7,858 nt of DNA from JAZRUY01 sp045598845 (GCA_045598845.1 JAZRUY010000001.1:1-7858); one strand, 5' to 3'. Positions 1 to 6,670 are shown, counted from the first letter of the stretch. The notes: generated from the letters alone by a model not told the origin. Translations and numbers: made by a program.

Positions 1-668
1 CAGAACGACATGGCTACGATCCGACTTCGGCGGATTCGTCCAAGGATCAGAGTTATTTTCTGTACCGGCTCACGGATGATATGCTGCGCCGGGTGATTTT
101 CCCGTTGTCGGAAATGAAGAAGACAGAGGTGCGCGCTTTGGCCGCCGCGGCCGGATTGCCTGCTTTTGACCGGCCGGACAGTCAGGACGCATGTTTCGGA
201 ATTCCCGGGGAATGTTTCGCGGAAACCCTGCGCCGGATAGAACCGTTTGAAATTAAAACCGGTGCGTTCCGTTATGCCGGCAAAACGGTCGGGACGCATT
301 GCGGAATCCACCGTTACACGCTGGGTCAGCGGCGCGGCACCGGGGTGGCGCTCGGTGTACCGGCTTTCGTCAAATCCATCGATGCCGCCACCGGCACGGT
401 GGAACTTTGCACCGATGCCGGCGAATTGATGAACCTTGGTTTCACCGTTGCGGATTTGAGCCGGTCCGGTACGTTGCCGGAGTATTGTCAGGTCAAGGTT
501 CGTTACCGTTCACCGGCGGTACCCTGCCGCCTTACACCATTGCCTGACGGTTCGGTTGCGGTTAAACCGTCCCGTCCGCTGCGGTCGGTCACTCCCGGAC
601 AGTCGGCGGTGTTCTATTCGGATGACGGAACCGTGGCGGGAGGGGGGATTATTCAGCATGCTGATTGA
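1..668 (+). CDS. mnmA: tRNA-specific 2-thiouridylase MnmA, C-terminal part (5' end outside window)
   Basis: MnmA adenylates U34 of the tRNAs for Lys, Glu and Gln, then inserts sulfur to give s2U34, releasing AMP and pyrophosphate in the cytoplasm. The reading frame is open from position 3, giving 221 visible residues of an expected 350-370. The N-terminal PP-loop (SGGVDS) and the first catalytic cysteine lie off the left edge. Recognisable here are the KDQSYFLYRL motif (codons from about position 42), an FPLSEMKKTEVR segment, and DSQDACF. The cysteine of DSQDACF (codon 192-194) matches the second catalytic cysteine, E. coli Cys199. The YTLGQRRGTG block of the central domain follows, and the C-terminal beta-barrel ends in VAGGGIIQ. 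The ATG at 81 is internal, because conserved sequence continues upstream of it. The last 11 bases overlap rlmH, so the two are probably co-transcribed. Identification is secure; only the start is unknown. Confidence 0.96.
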   Translation, partial: ERHGYDPTSADSSKDQSYFLYRLTDDMLRRVIFPLSEMKKTEVRALAAAAGLPAFDRPDSQDACFGIPGECFAETLRRIEPFEIKTGAFRYAGKTVGTHCGIHRYTLGQRRGTGVALGVPAFVKSIDAATGTVELCTDAGELMNLGFTVADLSRSGTLPEYCQVKVRYRSPAVPCRLTPLPDGSVAVKPSRPLRSVTPGQSAVFYSDDGTVAGGGIIQHAD

Positions 669-1092
669 TATCATCGCAGTGGGAAAATTGAAGAACCGCG
701 GACTGCAGGCCGGCTGCGATGAATTCCTGAAATGGATTTCACCTTATGCGAAGACTGCCGTCCGTCTGCTGCCGGATTCGGATACGGAAAACGAAGGCCG
801 GGCGATTCTGAAAGCGCTGGAGCGCGAGCGGAATGCGGAAATTATCGCACTGAGCGAGGAGGGCAGGGAGTATTCCAGCCCGGAGTTCGCCAGTATGCTG
901 GGCGGTCTTGACCGCAAAGCGGTGTTTGTCATCGGCGGTCCGTTCGGTCTGGCCGAGCCGGTGAAACGCAGTGCAGACCTGCTTTTTAGTTTATCCCGCT
1001 TGACTTTCACTCATGAAATTGCGCGTTTCCTGCTTTGCGAGCAGTTGTTCCGCGCCGTGAACATTCTTCACGGCGGCGGTTACCACAAGTGA
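658..1092 (+). CDS. rlmH: 23S rRNA (pseudouridine-1915-N3)-methyltransferase RlmH
   Basis: RlmH is a SPOUT (trefoil-knot) methyltransferase that uses S-adenosylmethionine to methylate pseudouridine 1915 in helix 69 of 23S rRNA on assembled 70S ribosomes. The 144-residue product opens with a typical MLIDIIAVGKLK strand. It carries the knot loop IGGPFG at residues 92-97, the LSRLTFTHEIARFLLCEQLFRA helix region at 112-132, and the hallmark C-terminal tail GYHK. It is about ten residues shorter than the E. coli enzyme (155), and the shortening falls in the variable loop around residues 36-48, so it is not a truncation. The start at 658 was chosen because the family N-terminus begins exactly there and a G-rich Shine-Dalgarno stretch (GGGAGGGGGG, about 638-647) precedes it. 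Earlier in-frame ATGs, such as 556, would add a tail encoded inside mnmA. The 11-base overlap with mnmA suggests translational coupling. Confidence 0.95.
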   Translation: MLIDIIAVGKLKNRGLQAGCDEFLKWISPYAKTAVRLLPDSDTENEGRAILKALERERNAEIIALSEEGREYSSPEFASMLGGLDRKAVFVIGGPFGLAEPVKRSADLLFSLSRLTFTHEIARFLLCEQLFRAVNILHGGGYHK

Positions 1093-1102
1093 CAGGTGAC
1101 CG
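1077..1102 (+). other. Small hairpin across the rlmH stop codon
   Basis: CGGTTACC (1077-1084) can pair with GGTGACCG (1095-1102) as an 8-bp stem with one G-U pair. The 10-base loop contains the rlmH TGA. It sits in the 25-base gap between two convergent genes, where a terminator would be expected. No U-tract follows, so it does not fit a standard intrinsic terminator. Read from the minus strand, the pairing has an A-C mismatch. It may only slow polymerase, stabilise the 3' end, or be chance. Confidence 0.25.
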
Positions 1103-1117
1103 GGATTCCGTTTCGGC

Positions 1118-2341
1118 CTAAAAGCACCATTCCCCGTCGCGGAACACCGCGGTCCGGTTGCCGGAGGCGGTGATGCCGGTGATGCTCAAGTCGTGGCTGC
1201 CGATCATGAAATCCACATGGATCATGCTGTCGTTTACCCCGAGCGCTTTCAATTCATCCTTGGTATAGCGGCTGTAACCGGCCACACAGTTGTCGAATCC
1301 GCGCCCCAGCGCGATATGGCAGCAGGCGTTTTCATCAAACAGTGTGTTGTAGAACAGAAGTCCGGTGTTGTTTATGGGTGAATCCTGACCTATCAGCGCG
1401 CATTCTCCCAAAAAGGCGGCGCCTTCATCCATGCCGATGATGCCGCGCAGCGTTTCCTCGCCTTTCTCCGCTTTCACTTCCACCGCCCGTCCGCCGGAGA
1501 ACCGGATGGAAAAGTTCTCGATCAATGTCCCCTGATAGGAGAGCGGTTTGGTTGCTACCAGTATTCCGTCGGCTTCGCCTCGTTTCGGAGAAGTGAATAC
1601 CTCCTCCGACGGTATATTGGGATTGAATTCCCGTCCGGACAGGTCTTTTTCCGCTCCTCCTGCGAAAATTCCCTGCGGCATCAGCCCGACTTTGAAATCG
1701 GTGCCGCAGGATGACTTGTATTCAAGAGCGGTGAATTTATATTCATTGAGCGTTTCGCAGCGCCGGTGGATTCTGCGGTTGTGTTCATCCCAGTTTGCGA
1801 CCGGGTCGCCTTCCGCCCGCGATGCCGCGATGACGGCTTTCCACAGACTCTCTTCCGCCGCTTCCCCTTTGATTCCGGGGAACACCTTTTCCGCCCAGGC
1901 GCGTCCGGGTACCGCGGCGATACACCACTGATGCCGGTTCTCCATCGCGTCCCGGTACGGTTTGATCAGCGGAAAACGTTTCATCTGCGCCCGCGCCCGC
2001 TTCGCTTCGTCGATGCCGTTCATACCGTCCGGGTCATCGGAGTCCAGCCACAGCCGCGCCGGCAGATTGTCCGCCTGCCACTTCAGTTTGGCCGTTTCCC
2101 ATTCGTACAGCCGCGCCAGGCTTTCTTCGGAGCGGTACTGCTGATCAAGTTTCGATAACGGCATATCGTACCAGTCCACAATCACCTGCGCCGCTTTTCT
2201 CCGGTAACATTTTTCCGCTACGGCGCGCACGAAATCCGGCTGATCAAATCCGGCCGTGATAATCACGCTTTGCCCGGGGGAGGGATTGAGCCCCCGTTCA
2301 ACTATCAAATCCGCATAGGCATCGAGTGACCGTTTATCCAT
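1118..2341 (-). CDS. M29-family metallo-aminopeptidase (AmpS/AmpT/PepS type)
   Basis: This is a cytoplasmic, probably dimeric aminopeptidase of MEROPS family M29, which removes N-terminal residues from peptides using two divalent metal ions. The 407-residue length matches the family. The N-terminal domain (about 1-110) shows the usual opening 'YADLIVERGLNPSPGQSVII'. The C-terminal catalytic part holds the family metal-site motifs: NIPSEEVFTSP with Glu246 and Glu247, FLGE with Glu313, FDENACCHIALG with His342, and IHVDFMIG with His375 and Asp377. All expected ligands are present, so it should be active. It has no signal peptide. The start at 2341 agrees with the family N-terminus; its Shine-Dalgarno is weak (AGAG about 8 bases upstream). 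It is last in the minus-strand gene run, 20 bases after the pyrophosphatase stop, and a peptide-recycling role is the simplest reading. The exact peptide specificity cannot be read from the sequence. Confidence 0.93.
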   Translation of the reverse strand: MDKRSLDAYADLIVERGLNPSPGQSVIITAGFDQPDFVRAVAEKCYRRKAAQVIVDWYDMPLSKLDQQYRSEESLARLYEWETAKLKWQADNLPARLWLDSDDPDGMNGIDEAKRARAQMKRFPLIKPYRDAMENRHQWCIAAVPGRAWAEKVFPGIKGEAAEESLWKAVIAASRAEGDPVANWDEHNRRIHRRCETLNEYKFTALEYKSSCGTDFKVGLMPQGIFAGGAEKDLSGREFNPNIPSEEVFTSPKRGEADGILVATKPLSYQGTLIENFSIRFSGGRAVEVKAEKGEETLRGIIGMDEGAAFLGECALIGQDSPINNTGLLFYNTLFDENACCHIALGRGFDNCVAGYSRYTKDELKALGVNDSMIHVDFMIGSHDLSITGITASGNRTAVFRDGEWCF

Positions 2342-2361
2342 TTTCTGTTCTCTGTCCCGTT

Positions 2362-4041
2362 TTATTTAGCGCTGAATTCCGCTGTCAGCGAAAGGAACGG
2401 CGGCAGCAGCTGTTTCTTGCGGCTCAGCACGCCAGGTAGCGCATAAAGATTATCGCCGATCCGGCGGTAAGATACCGCCTGGATTATTTCCTCCGCGCCG
2501 GTGAGCAGAAGTTCAGAATTCCCCCGCACCCCGTCGGTGACCAGCAGTCCGAAGAACTGCAGGTTTTCTTTCTCCATGATCCGCTTCATTGTTTCCAGCA
2601 GTTCCGCCTTGCGTTGGTGCAGCAGTTCAAGATTGCTTTCCTCCACCTGCGACAGCGAGAATTTATATTTGCCTCCGGTGTACGATTTCCGGTCGGCGTT
2701 CAGTACTTCCCCTGCATTTCCGCTGGTCAGCGCGGAATCCAGCCCGGAAAGTTCCCAGTGCAGTTCCTCCGCACCGGTACCGGAGATTTTTTCCAGCCAT
2801 TCCAGCATCCTGCGGTCCAGCGGCGCCGCGGTGGGTGATTTCAGATTCAGAGTGTCGGATACGATCCCTCCCAGCAGAATTCCGGCCAGTTCAGGGGTAA
2901 GACTCTCCCCGGATGCCCGGTACATCGCCGCCACCAGCGTACAAGTGCTTCCGACCACATCGCCGGTGAAGCGTATCGGGGACATGGTGGGTTTCATGCC
3001 TATACGGTGGTGATCCACTACTTCGATTATCGGAATTTCCTCGATGCCGGTGATGCTCTGTTCTGTTTCATTGTGATCCACCAGAATCATACGGTACGGC
3101 GCCGGCTCCGATAGGGTTTTCTTCTCCACTGCACCGATGAATGTGCCGTCTTCCGCCGTCACCGGAAACACGTCTTCCGGATGATTCAGCATGCTGCGGG
3201 CGGATTGCGTTACCCGGTCACGCGCCCTGAACCGCGGCTCTTCCGCAGTGTCGCAGAATTCCTCTACCGGTACGCTGAATTTCAGTCTCCGGATTACCGA
3301 TGCGGAATCGAGCCGGCTGTGCAGAATGCTCACCTGCCTCCGTTCCGCTTCCTGCAATATGAGTGCGTCAACGTCTTTTTCACCGGTGACGATCAGCACC
3401 CGGATACTTCTCCGCAGCGCTCTCAGATGGATTTCCGGGCGGTCGCCGCAGATCACCGCCAGTTTGCGGTTGTCCGCCGCCGGCAAATGGGTTTCAAAGC
3501 TGTCCGGACTCATTGCGGCCACGTAAACTTTGAACTCCTGAGCGGTTTCGGTTTCAAATCCGGTCAGCATCTCCGAATCGGTCACTTTGGCGATTAAATT
3601 CACGGTGCTGTGAATTTTTCTGCCGGTCAGACTGCTTCCGCCGTCTTTGCCGATGTCGAGCAGATGCGAAAGCAGATTCAACGGGCTCAGCATGCCGGTG
3701 AATTTTTTGTTTCTGTCCACCACCGGCAGGCGGGAAAAACCGGATTTGTTGAGGAATTTCACCGCTTCCAGCAGCGGAGTTCCGGCGGCGATGGCGGGGA
3801 TGCCTCGGTTGATGATATCGCCGATGCGCAGATAAACATCGTTGCGCGACACCGGCGGCGGCACATGAAATTTCTCGAACAGGTAACGCCCGCGTTCCGG
3901 CAGTGCTCCAGGGCATATTGCGGTTATGTTGCCCGCTCCCTGCCGCCGGCGCAATTCCGCCAGCGCCGCCGCGGCCGCCAGACTGTCCAGATCGGGATTG
4001 CGGTGCCCGCAGACAAAGATCCGTTTATTGCAATCTTCCAT
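2362..4041 (-). CDS. ppaC: Family II (Mn/Co-dependent) inorganic pyrophosphatase with regulatory CBS and DRTGG domains
   Basis: This cytoplasmic enzyme hydrolyses pyrophosphate to two phosphates, pulling biosynthetic reactions forward. The DHH catalytic domain starts with GHRNPDLDS (His13, Asp17, Asp19 as metal ligands). It is interrupted by a regulatory insert of about 250 residues: CBS repeat 1 (about 75-130), a DRTGG-like domain (about 140-250), and CBS repeat 2 (about 270-312). Catalysis resumes with VDHNE (Asp322), VVDHHR (Asp343, His344, His345) and VSDT (Asp396). A DHHA2 domain (about 430-555) ends in the substrate-binding SRKKQ (540-544). The 559-residue length fits the long CBS-DRTGG type, known from Clostridium perfringens, in which AMP/ADP inhibit and diadenosine polyphosphates activate. 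That regulation is inferred here by homology. All catalytic residues are present. It lies 9 bases after the LOG gene, and its Shine-Dalgarno overlaps the LOG stop codon, so the two are probably translated together. Confidence 0.95.
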   Translation of the reverse strand: MEDCNKRIFVCGHRNPDLDSLAAAAALAELRRRQGAGNITAICPGALPERGRYLFEKFHVPPPVSRNDVYLRIGDIINRGIPAIAAGTPLLEAVKFLNKSGFSRLPVVDRNKKFTGMLSPLNLLSHLLDIGKDGGSSLTGRKIHSTVNLIAKVTDSEMLTGFETETAQEFKVYVAAMSPDSFETHLPAADNRKLAVICGDRPEIHLRALRRSIRVLIVTGEKDVDALILQEAERRQVSILHSRLDSASVIRRLKFSVPVEEFCDTAEEPRFRARDRVTQSARSMLNHPEDVFPVTAEDGTFIGAVEKKTLSEPAPYRMILVDHNETEQSITGIEEIPIIEVVDHHRIGMKPTMSPIRFTGDVVGSTCTLVAAMYRASGESLTPELAGILLGGIVSDTLNLKSPTAAPLDRRMLEWLEKISGTGAEELHWELSGLDSALTSGNAGEVLNADRKSYTGGKYKFSLSQVEESNLELLHQRKAELLETMKRIMEKENLQFFGLLVTDGVRGNSELLLTGAEEIIQAVSYRRIGDNLYALPGVLSRKKQLLPPFLSLTAEFSAK

Positions 4042-4047
4042 GCCGCG

Positions 4048-4051
4048 CCTC
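4048..4051 (-). promoter_or_regulatory. Ribosome binding site of the pyrophosphatase gene
   Basis: On the minus strand GAGG lies 6 bases before the pyrophosphatase ATG. Its first base is the last base of the LOG gene's TAG stop codon. This placement favours translational coupling between the two genes and supports the ATG at 4041 as the start. Confidence 0.7.
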
Positions 4052-4764
4052 TATATTTCCAGATCGGTTCTTACCGTACTCGACTGCCCGAACCGGTGGC
4101 ATTCGAGCAGGTATTCTATCGCTTCCTCGGCGGAATCAACCAGTTTAAACAAATTCATGTCTTCCGGTAAAATCATCTTCCCTCCGACCAGCGCCGTTTT
4201 GAACCATTCCGTTAGTCCGCCCCAGAAGTTTTTTCCAACCAGAATCAGCGGCACCCGATGGATTTTTCTGGTCTGAATCATGGTCAGTACTTCGCAGAAT
4301 TCATCCATGGTGCCGAAGCCGCCTGGAAACACCACTATCGCGTTCACATATTTCAGAAAACATACTTTGCGCACGAAGAAATAGCGGAAGAACAGCGAAT
4401 GGCTCTGATACTGATTGCTGTGCTGCTCCATCGGCAACTCTATGTTCAGTCCCACGGAAGTTCCTCCTTCATCCAGTGCGCCGCGGTTCGCCGCGCCCAT
4501 GATACCGGGGCCGCCGCCGGTCAGCACCCCGTAGCCGTTTTTCACCAGCATTTTACCGAGTTTATACGCTTCCGCTCCGTCATGACTTTTATCTTTGGTC
4601 CGGGCCGAACCGAACACCGCTACCAGAGAGTTGTCGAAATCGCTCATGGCTTCGAAACTCTCCACGAATTCCGACATTATGCGCAGTATGCGCCAGGAGT
4701 CCATCGGTATGAAATCGTGGTTGGAAACTATCTTCCCTGTGTTGATCTTGCTTTTCATTTTCAT
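4051..4764 (-). CDS. LOG-family (TIGR00730 type) nucleotide 5'-monophosphate phosphoribohydrolase
   Basis: LOG-family proteins, often mis-annotated as lysine decarboxylases, have a Rossmann-like fold. They cleave nucleoside 5'-monophosphates, or cytokinin riboside monophosphates, into free base and ribose 5-phosphate. The 237-residue protein has the two signature motifs GGGPGIMG (83-90) and PGGFGTMDE (147-155, with the catalytic Glu155). Arg127, Arg132 and Lys133 lie in the FFRYFFVRK segment that usually contributes to the active site. The N-terminal extension, with SWRILRIMSEFVESFE at about 23-38, marks the longer LOG subgroup. The annotated ATG has GGAG only 3 bases upstream, whereas Met3 (ATG at 4756-4758) has it at 9 bases, so the true protein may be two residues shorter. 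In bacteria without plant contact the natural substrate is uncertain; purine nucleotide salvage or stress functions are possible. It sits between the glycosyltransferase and the pyrophosphatase. Confidence 0.92.
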   Translation of the reverse strand: MKMKSKINTGKIVSNHDFIPMDSWRILRIMSEFVESFEAMSDFDNSLVAVFGSARTKDKSHDGAEAYKLGKMLVKNGYGVLTGGGPGIMGAANRGALDEGGTSVGLNIELPMEQHSNQYQSHSLFFRYFFVRKVCFLKYVNAIVVFPGGFGTMDEFCEVLTMIQTRKIHRVPLILVGKNFWGGLTEWFKTALVGGKMILPEDMNLFKLVDSAEEAIEYLLECHRFGQSSTVRTDLEI

Positions 4765-4767
4765 TGT

Positions 4768-4771
4768 CTCC
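4768..4771 (-). promoter_or_regulatory. Ribosome binding site bearing on the LOG start
   Basis: Minus-strand GGAG lies 3 bases before the first ATG (4762-4764) and 9 bases before the second in-frame ATG (4756-4758). The 9-base spacing is the more usual, so the second ATG may be the main start. Confidence 0.5.
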
Positions 4772-4801
4772 GCGCTTTGTTTGACAGTTGTTTTTTATAT
4801 C

Positions 4802-4841
4802 AAAAAAACGGACCGCGCATGATCATTCTGTTTCCGGTTCC
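4802..4841 (-). terminator. Possible weak intrinsic terminator or attenuator between glycosyltransferase and LOG genes
   Basis: Reading the minus strand, GGAACCG (4841-4835, in the last codons of the glycosyltransferase) can pair with CGGTCC (4815-4810) as two 3-bp helices separated by a bulged A. The loop is about 19 bases. One base later a run of seven T follows (4808-4802). The U-tract is convincing, but the stem is short and the loop long. At most this would end part of the transcripts and lower expression of the three downstream genes. Confidence 0.3.
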
Positions 4842-6523
4842 AGCAGTCCGGGAATTTTCAGCCCGGCGATGCCGCCGGTGTCCGCCGGTTCGTCCCGCCT
4901 GATTTCGCCTTTCCACAAATCAAGCCGATGCCCGCGGTAAATAAATCCGTTCGGCATCAGATTGCTCCATGCGCGCGACGGCACTTGCGGAAAATACGCG
5001 CTCAGCAGGAATACCGTCGGCTCCTTATCCGGAATTTCGTCCGCTTTGGCGATTTTCTTCACCGGTACTCCTGCGTAGAACAATTCTCCGTAGAGGTCGG
5101 CAATACCCTGTTTATACAGGATTGGCGCTCCGGCTTCCAGTAGCGTTTCCCGGATAACCGCTCCGAAGTTGCGCTTTTCATTCGCCTGGGAGCGGTAAGG
5201 CTGCAGTACGCTCCAATGGAATATTCCCGCCGCCAGCGCCAGCGCCAGCAGTTTCAGCCATACGCCGCGCACTCCGCTTCCGGTGAACATATAGCATCCG
5301 AGCATGACCAGTATGATCACGGAAGTCAGCGCCGTGAACCGGTATTCCGGATTGCGGCTGAAGCCCAGACTCAGACTGATGCTGACGAACGGCGACAGTA
5401 TGCGTTCAGGCACGAAGCATACGCACAGTACAGCGCCTGCCATGATAAATACTGCCGCCGCGCTCAGATGCAGGAGCCGCCGCAGTCTCCATTCGTATCT
5501 GCGCATCGCCGTCTCGTAATTTATTCCGATCATGATTGAGAGCGGACCGCACAGCATCAGCATATCCTGCGGTTCAGTTCCGGGACGCAGCCACAGTATC
5601 GCCAGCGTGGCGGTGAACAACGTCCGCAGATAACGGCTGAATACCGGAGTGCTGTCCGTAGCGTGCAAAGCGGTGCAGAACGGAATCCATGCTATGATGC
5701 TCCACGGCAGCATCCGCCAGATTAAACTGAGCGGAAACACCGCCAGTTGACGCAGCCATTCCGCGGCGGATATGCCCGCGGTTATTTTTAACGGCAGTTC
5801 GCCGCTCAGACGCTGGAAAGTCATAACATGCCACAACACCGCCGCCGCCGCCGCTCCCGCTCCGATGAAAAATCCAGGTTTGCGCAACCGTGTTTTTATG
5901 CTTACCGGACGGCGCTGGAATATCAGCGGCACTATGAATAACGGCAATATCTGTATTCCGCAGGCCAGAAATCCGGCCGCGGTTACGGCGAAGCTGTACA
6001 GCCATGCCCGGTTCCAGGCGTTTTTACGTACTCCGAAATAGAAGAAGAGCATTTGCGCCAGCATTACCGCCGCCGCCATCGTGGTCGCCGGCACCCCGCG
6101 GGTACCGGTGTCAAGCATCAGTCCGGTGCCGAAATATGCCGGCGCCGCCACCGCGCCTGCCAGCCGGTTGCGGTTGTTCGACGCCGCGAAATAAGATATC
6201 AGTGCGCCGCAGAAGATCATCAGTACCGACCACAGCCGGAGAGTCAGGGGAATGCCCAGTCCGGTCAGAGCGGCGGCGGCGCGTATCAGCATCGGAAAAA
6301 GCGCTCCGGAATTCTGCCGTGGAATGCCGTGAACTACCGTTACCGGAAAATCGGACGACGAAAATTCCTCCGCCGCGGAAGCGTAGAATCCTTCGTCCCA
6401 GAACAGTTCCCTGGTATTCAGCATCCATGGTTGGTAGATTACCGCGAAAGCGGCCAGAATGATTATTATTCCGCTCACTGCGGATATCTTGCCGCGGTCT
6501 TGTGAAATTTCTTCTCTGTTCAT
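4823..6523 (-). CDS. GT39/ArnT-like polytopic membrane glycosyltransferase (PMT family), substrate unknown
   Basis: The 566-residue protein resembles the GT-C glycosyltransferases (PMT, ArnT and relatives), which move a sugar from a polyprenyl-phosphate donor to a lipid or protein acceptor on the outer face of the cytoplasmic membrane. A first membrane segment (about 15-32) is followed by an outside loop with LFWDEGFYASAAEEF. This holds the Asp43-Glu44 pair, matching the conserved acidic motif of the family's first loop. The later part of the loop is divergent: PRQNSGALFP (68-77) stands where relatives usually have a PPLYYW-like motif. About ten more hydrophobic segments follow, near 97-115, 147-165, 175-203, 216-233, 262-283, 299-312, 320-335, 350-371, 395-414 and 421-440. 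A soluble C-terminal domain of about 120 residues completes the protein. It appears to be first in the minus-strand run. Membrane glycosyltransferase is fairly sure; the sugar and acceptor cannot be read. The Shine-Dalgarno is weak. Confidence 0.8.
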   Translation of the reverse strand: MNREEISQDRGKISAVSGIIIILAAFAVIYQPWMLNTRELFWDEGFYASAAEEFSSSDFPVTVVHGIPRQNSGALFPMLIRAAAALTGLGIPLTLRLWSVLMIFCGALISYFAASNNRNRLAGAVAAPAYFGTGLMLDTGTRGVPATTMAAAVMLAQMLFFYFGVRKNAWNRAWLYSFAVTAAGFLACGIQILPLFIVPLIFQRRPVSIKTRLRKPGFFIGAGAAAAAVLWHVMTFQRLSGELPLKITAGISAAEWLRQLAVFPLSLIWRMLPWSIIAWIPFCTALHATDSTPVFSRYLRTLFTATLAILWLRPGTEPQDMLMLCGPLSIMIGINYETAMRRYEWRLRRLLHLSAAAVFIMAGAVLCVCFVPERILSPFVSISLSLGFSRNPEYRFTALTSVIILVMLGCYMFTGSGVRGVWLKLLALALAAGIFHWSVLQPYRSQANEKRNFGAVIRETLLEAGAPILYKQGIADLYGELFYAGVPVKKIAKADEIPDKEPTVFLLSAYFPQVPSRAWSNLMPNGFIYRGHRLDLWKGEIRRDEPADTGGIAGLKIPGLLEPETE

Positions 6524-6524
6524 A

Positions 6525-6547
6525 TTCCGGATTTCTTGATGACGGAA
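6525..6547 (-). other. Inverted repeat just upstream of the glycosyltransferase start
   Basis: On the minus strand TTCCG (6547-6543) and CGGAA (6529-6525) form a 5-bp inverted repeat with a 13-base loop, ending two bases before the ATG. The 3' arm contains the only Shine-Dalgarno-like bases (GGA), so pairing could limit ribosome access. The stem is short, and chance is a real alternative. Confidence 0.25.
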
Positions 6548-6582
6548 ATCACAGTAAGTTCATTAAAACATACTTAAAAGAT

Positions 6583-6611
6583 AATTTAACCGCTTGTGCT
6601 TTTTTTTACAA
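6583..6611 (-). promoter_or_regulatory. Candidate sigma-70-type promoter for the minus-strand operon
   Basis: Reading the minus strand, TTGTAA (6611-6606) is followed after 17 bases by TAAATT (6588-6583). Each box matches the consensus at four of six positions, and they lie in the most AT-rich part of the window (about 6558-6611). This would give a leader of about 50-55 bases before the glycosyltransferase ATG at 6523. Other AT-rich hexamers nearby could also serve. Confidence 0.35.
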
Positions 6612-6654
6612 CAGAAAGAATCCCACGGCTTCGTTTCACCGGATATGCGCCTGT

Positions 6655-6670
6655 AACCGGTCGGACGGTT
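6655..6670. repeat. Short inverted repeat overlapping the tsaD-side -35 region
   Basis: AACCG (6655-6659) and CGGTT (6666-6670) are perfect inverted arms around GTCGGA. The right arm overlaps the first two bases of the candidate -35 box of tsaD, where an operator could sit. At 5 bp per arm, chance is plausible. Confidence 0.22.

Noticed and set aside
81..83. ATG as a start for mnmA
   Set aside because: The frame is open upstream, and the conserved KDQSYFLYRL motif lies before this codon, so it is an internal methionine of a gene entering from the left.
556..558. ATG as an upstream start for rlmH (178 residues)
   Set aside because: The extra 34 residues are encoded inside the mnmA C-terminus and have no counterpart in RlmH. 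The family N-terminus begins at 658.
3610..4170. Open frame of 186 codons on the plus strand, opposite the pyrophosphatase and the end of the LOG gene
   Set aside because: It spans two well-supported genes on the other strand and has low-complexity composition typical of antisense shadows.
4779..4784. Perfect TTGACA on the plus strand between the LOG and glycosyltransferase genes
   Set aside because: No suitable -10 box lies 16-18 bases downstream, and it would point into the antisense of the glycosyltransferase gene.
5826..5845. GCC/CCG trinucleotide run, possible simple-sequence repeat for phase variation
   Set aside because: It encodes an alanine run in a membrane segment of the glycosyltransferase. 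Trinucleotide changes would not shift the frame, and the run is short.
6538..6555. TGTGA-like half site upstream of the glycosyltransferase, suggestive of a CRP/FNR-type operator
   Set aside because: The second half (TCATC) is a poor match to the palindrome, so a single half site of five bases is not enough.
6593..6607. T-run on the plus strand as a terminator
   Set aside because: No GC-rich hairpin precedes it, and no plus-strand gene ends there. It is part of the AT-rich promoter area.
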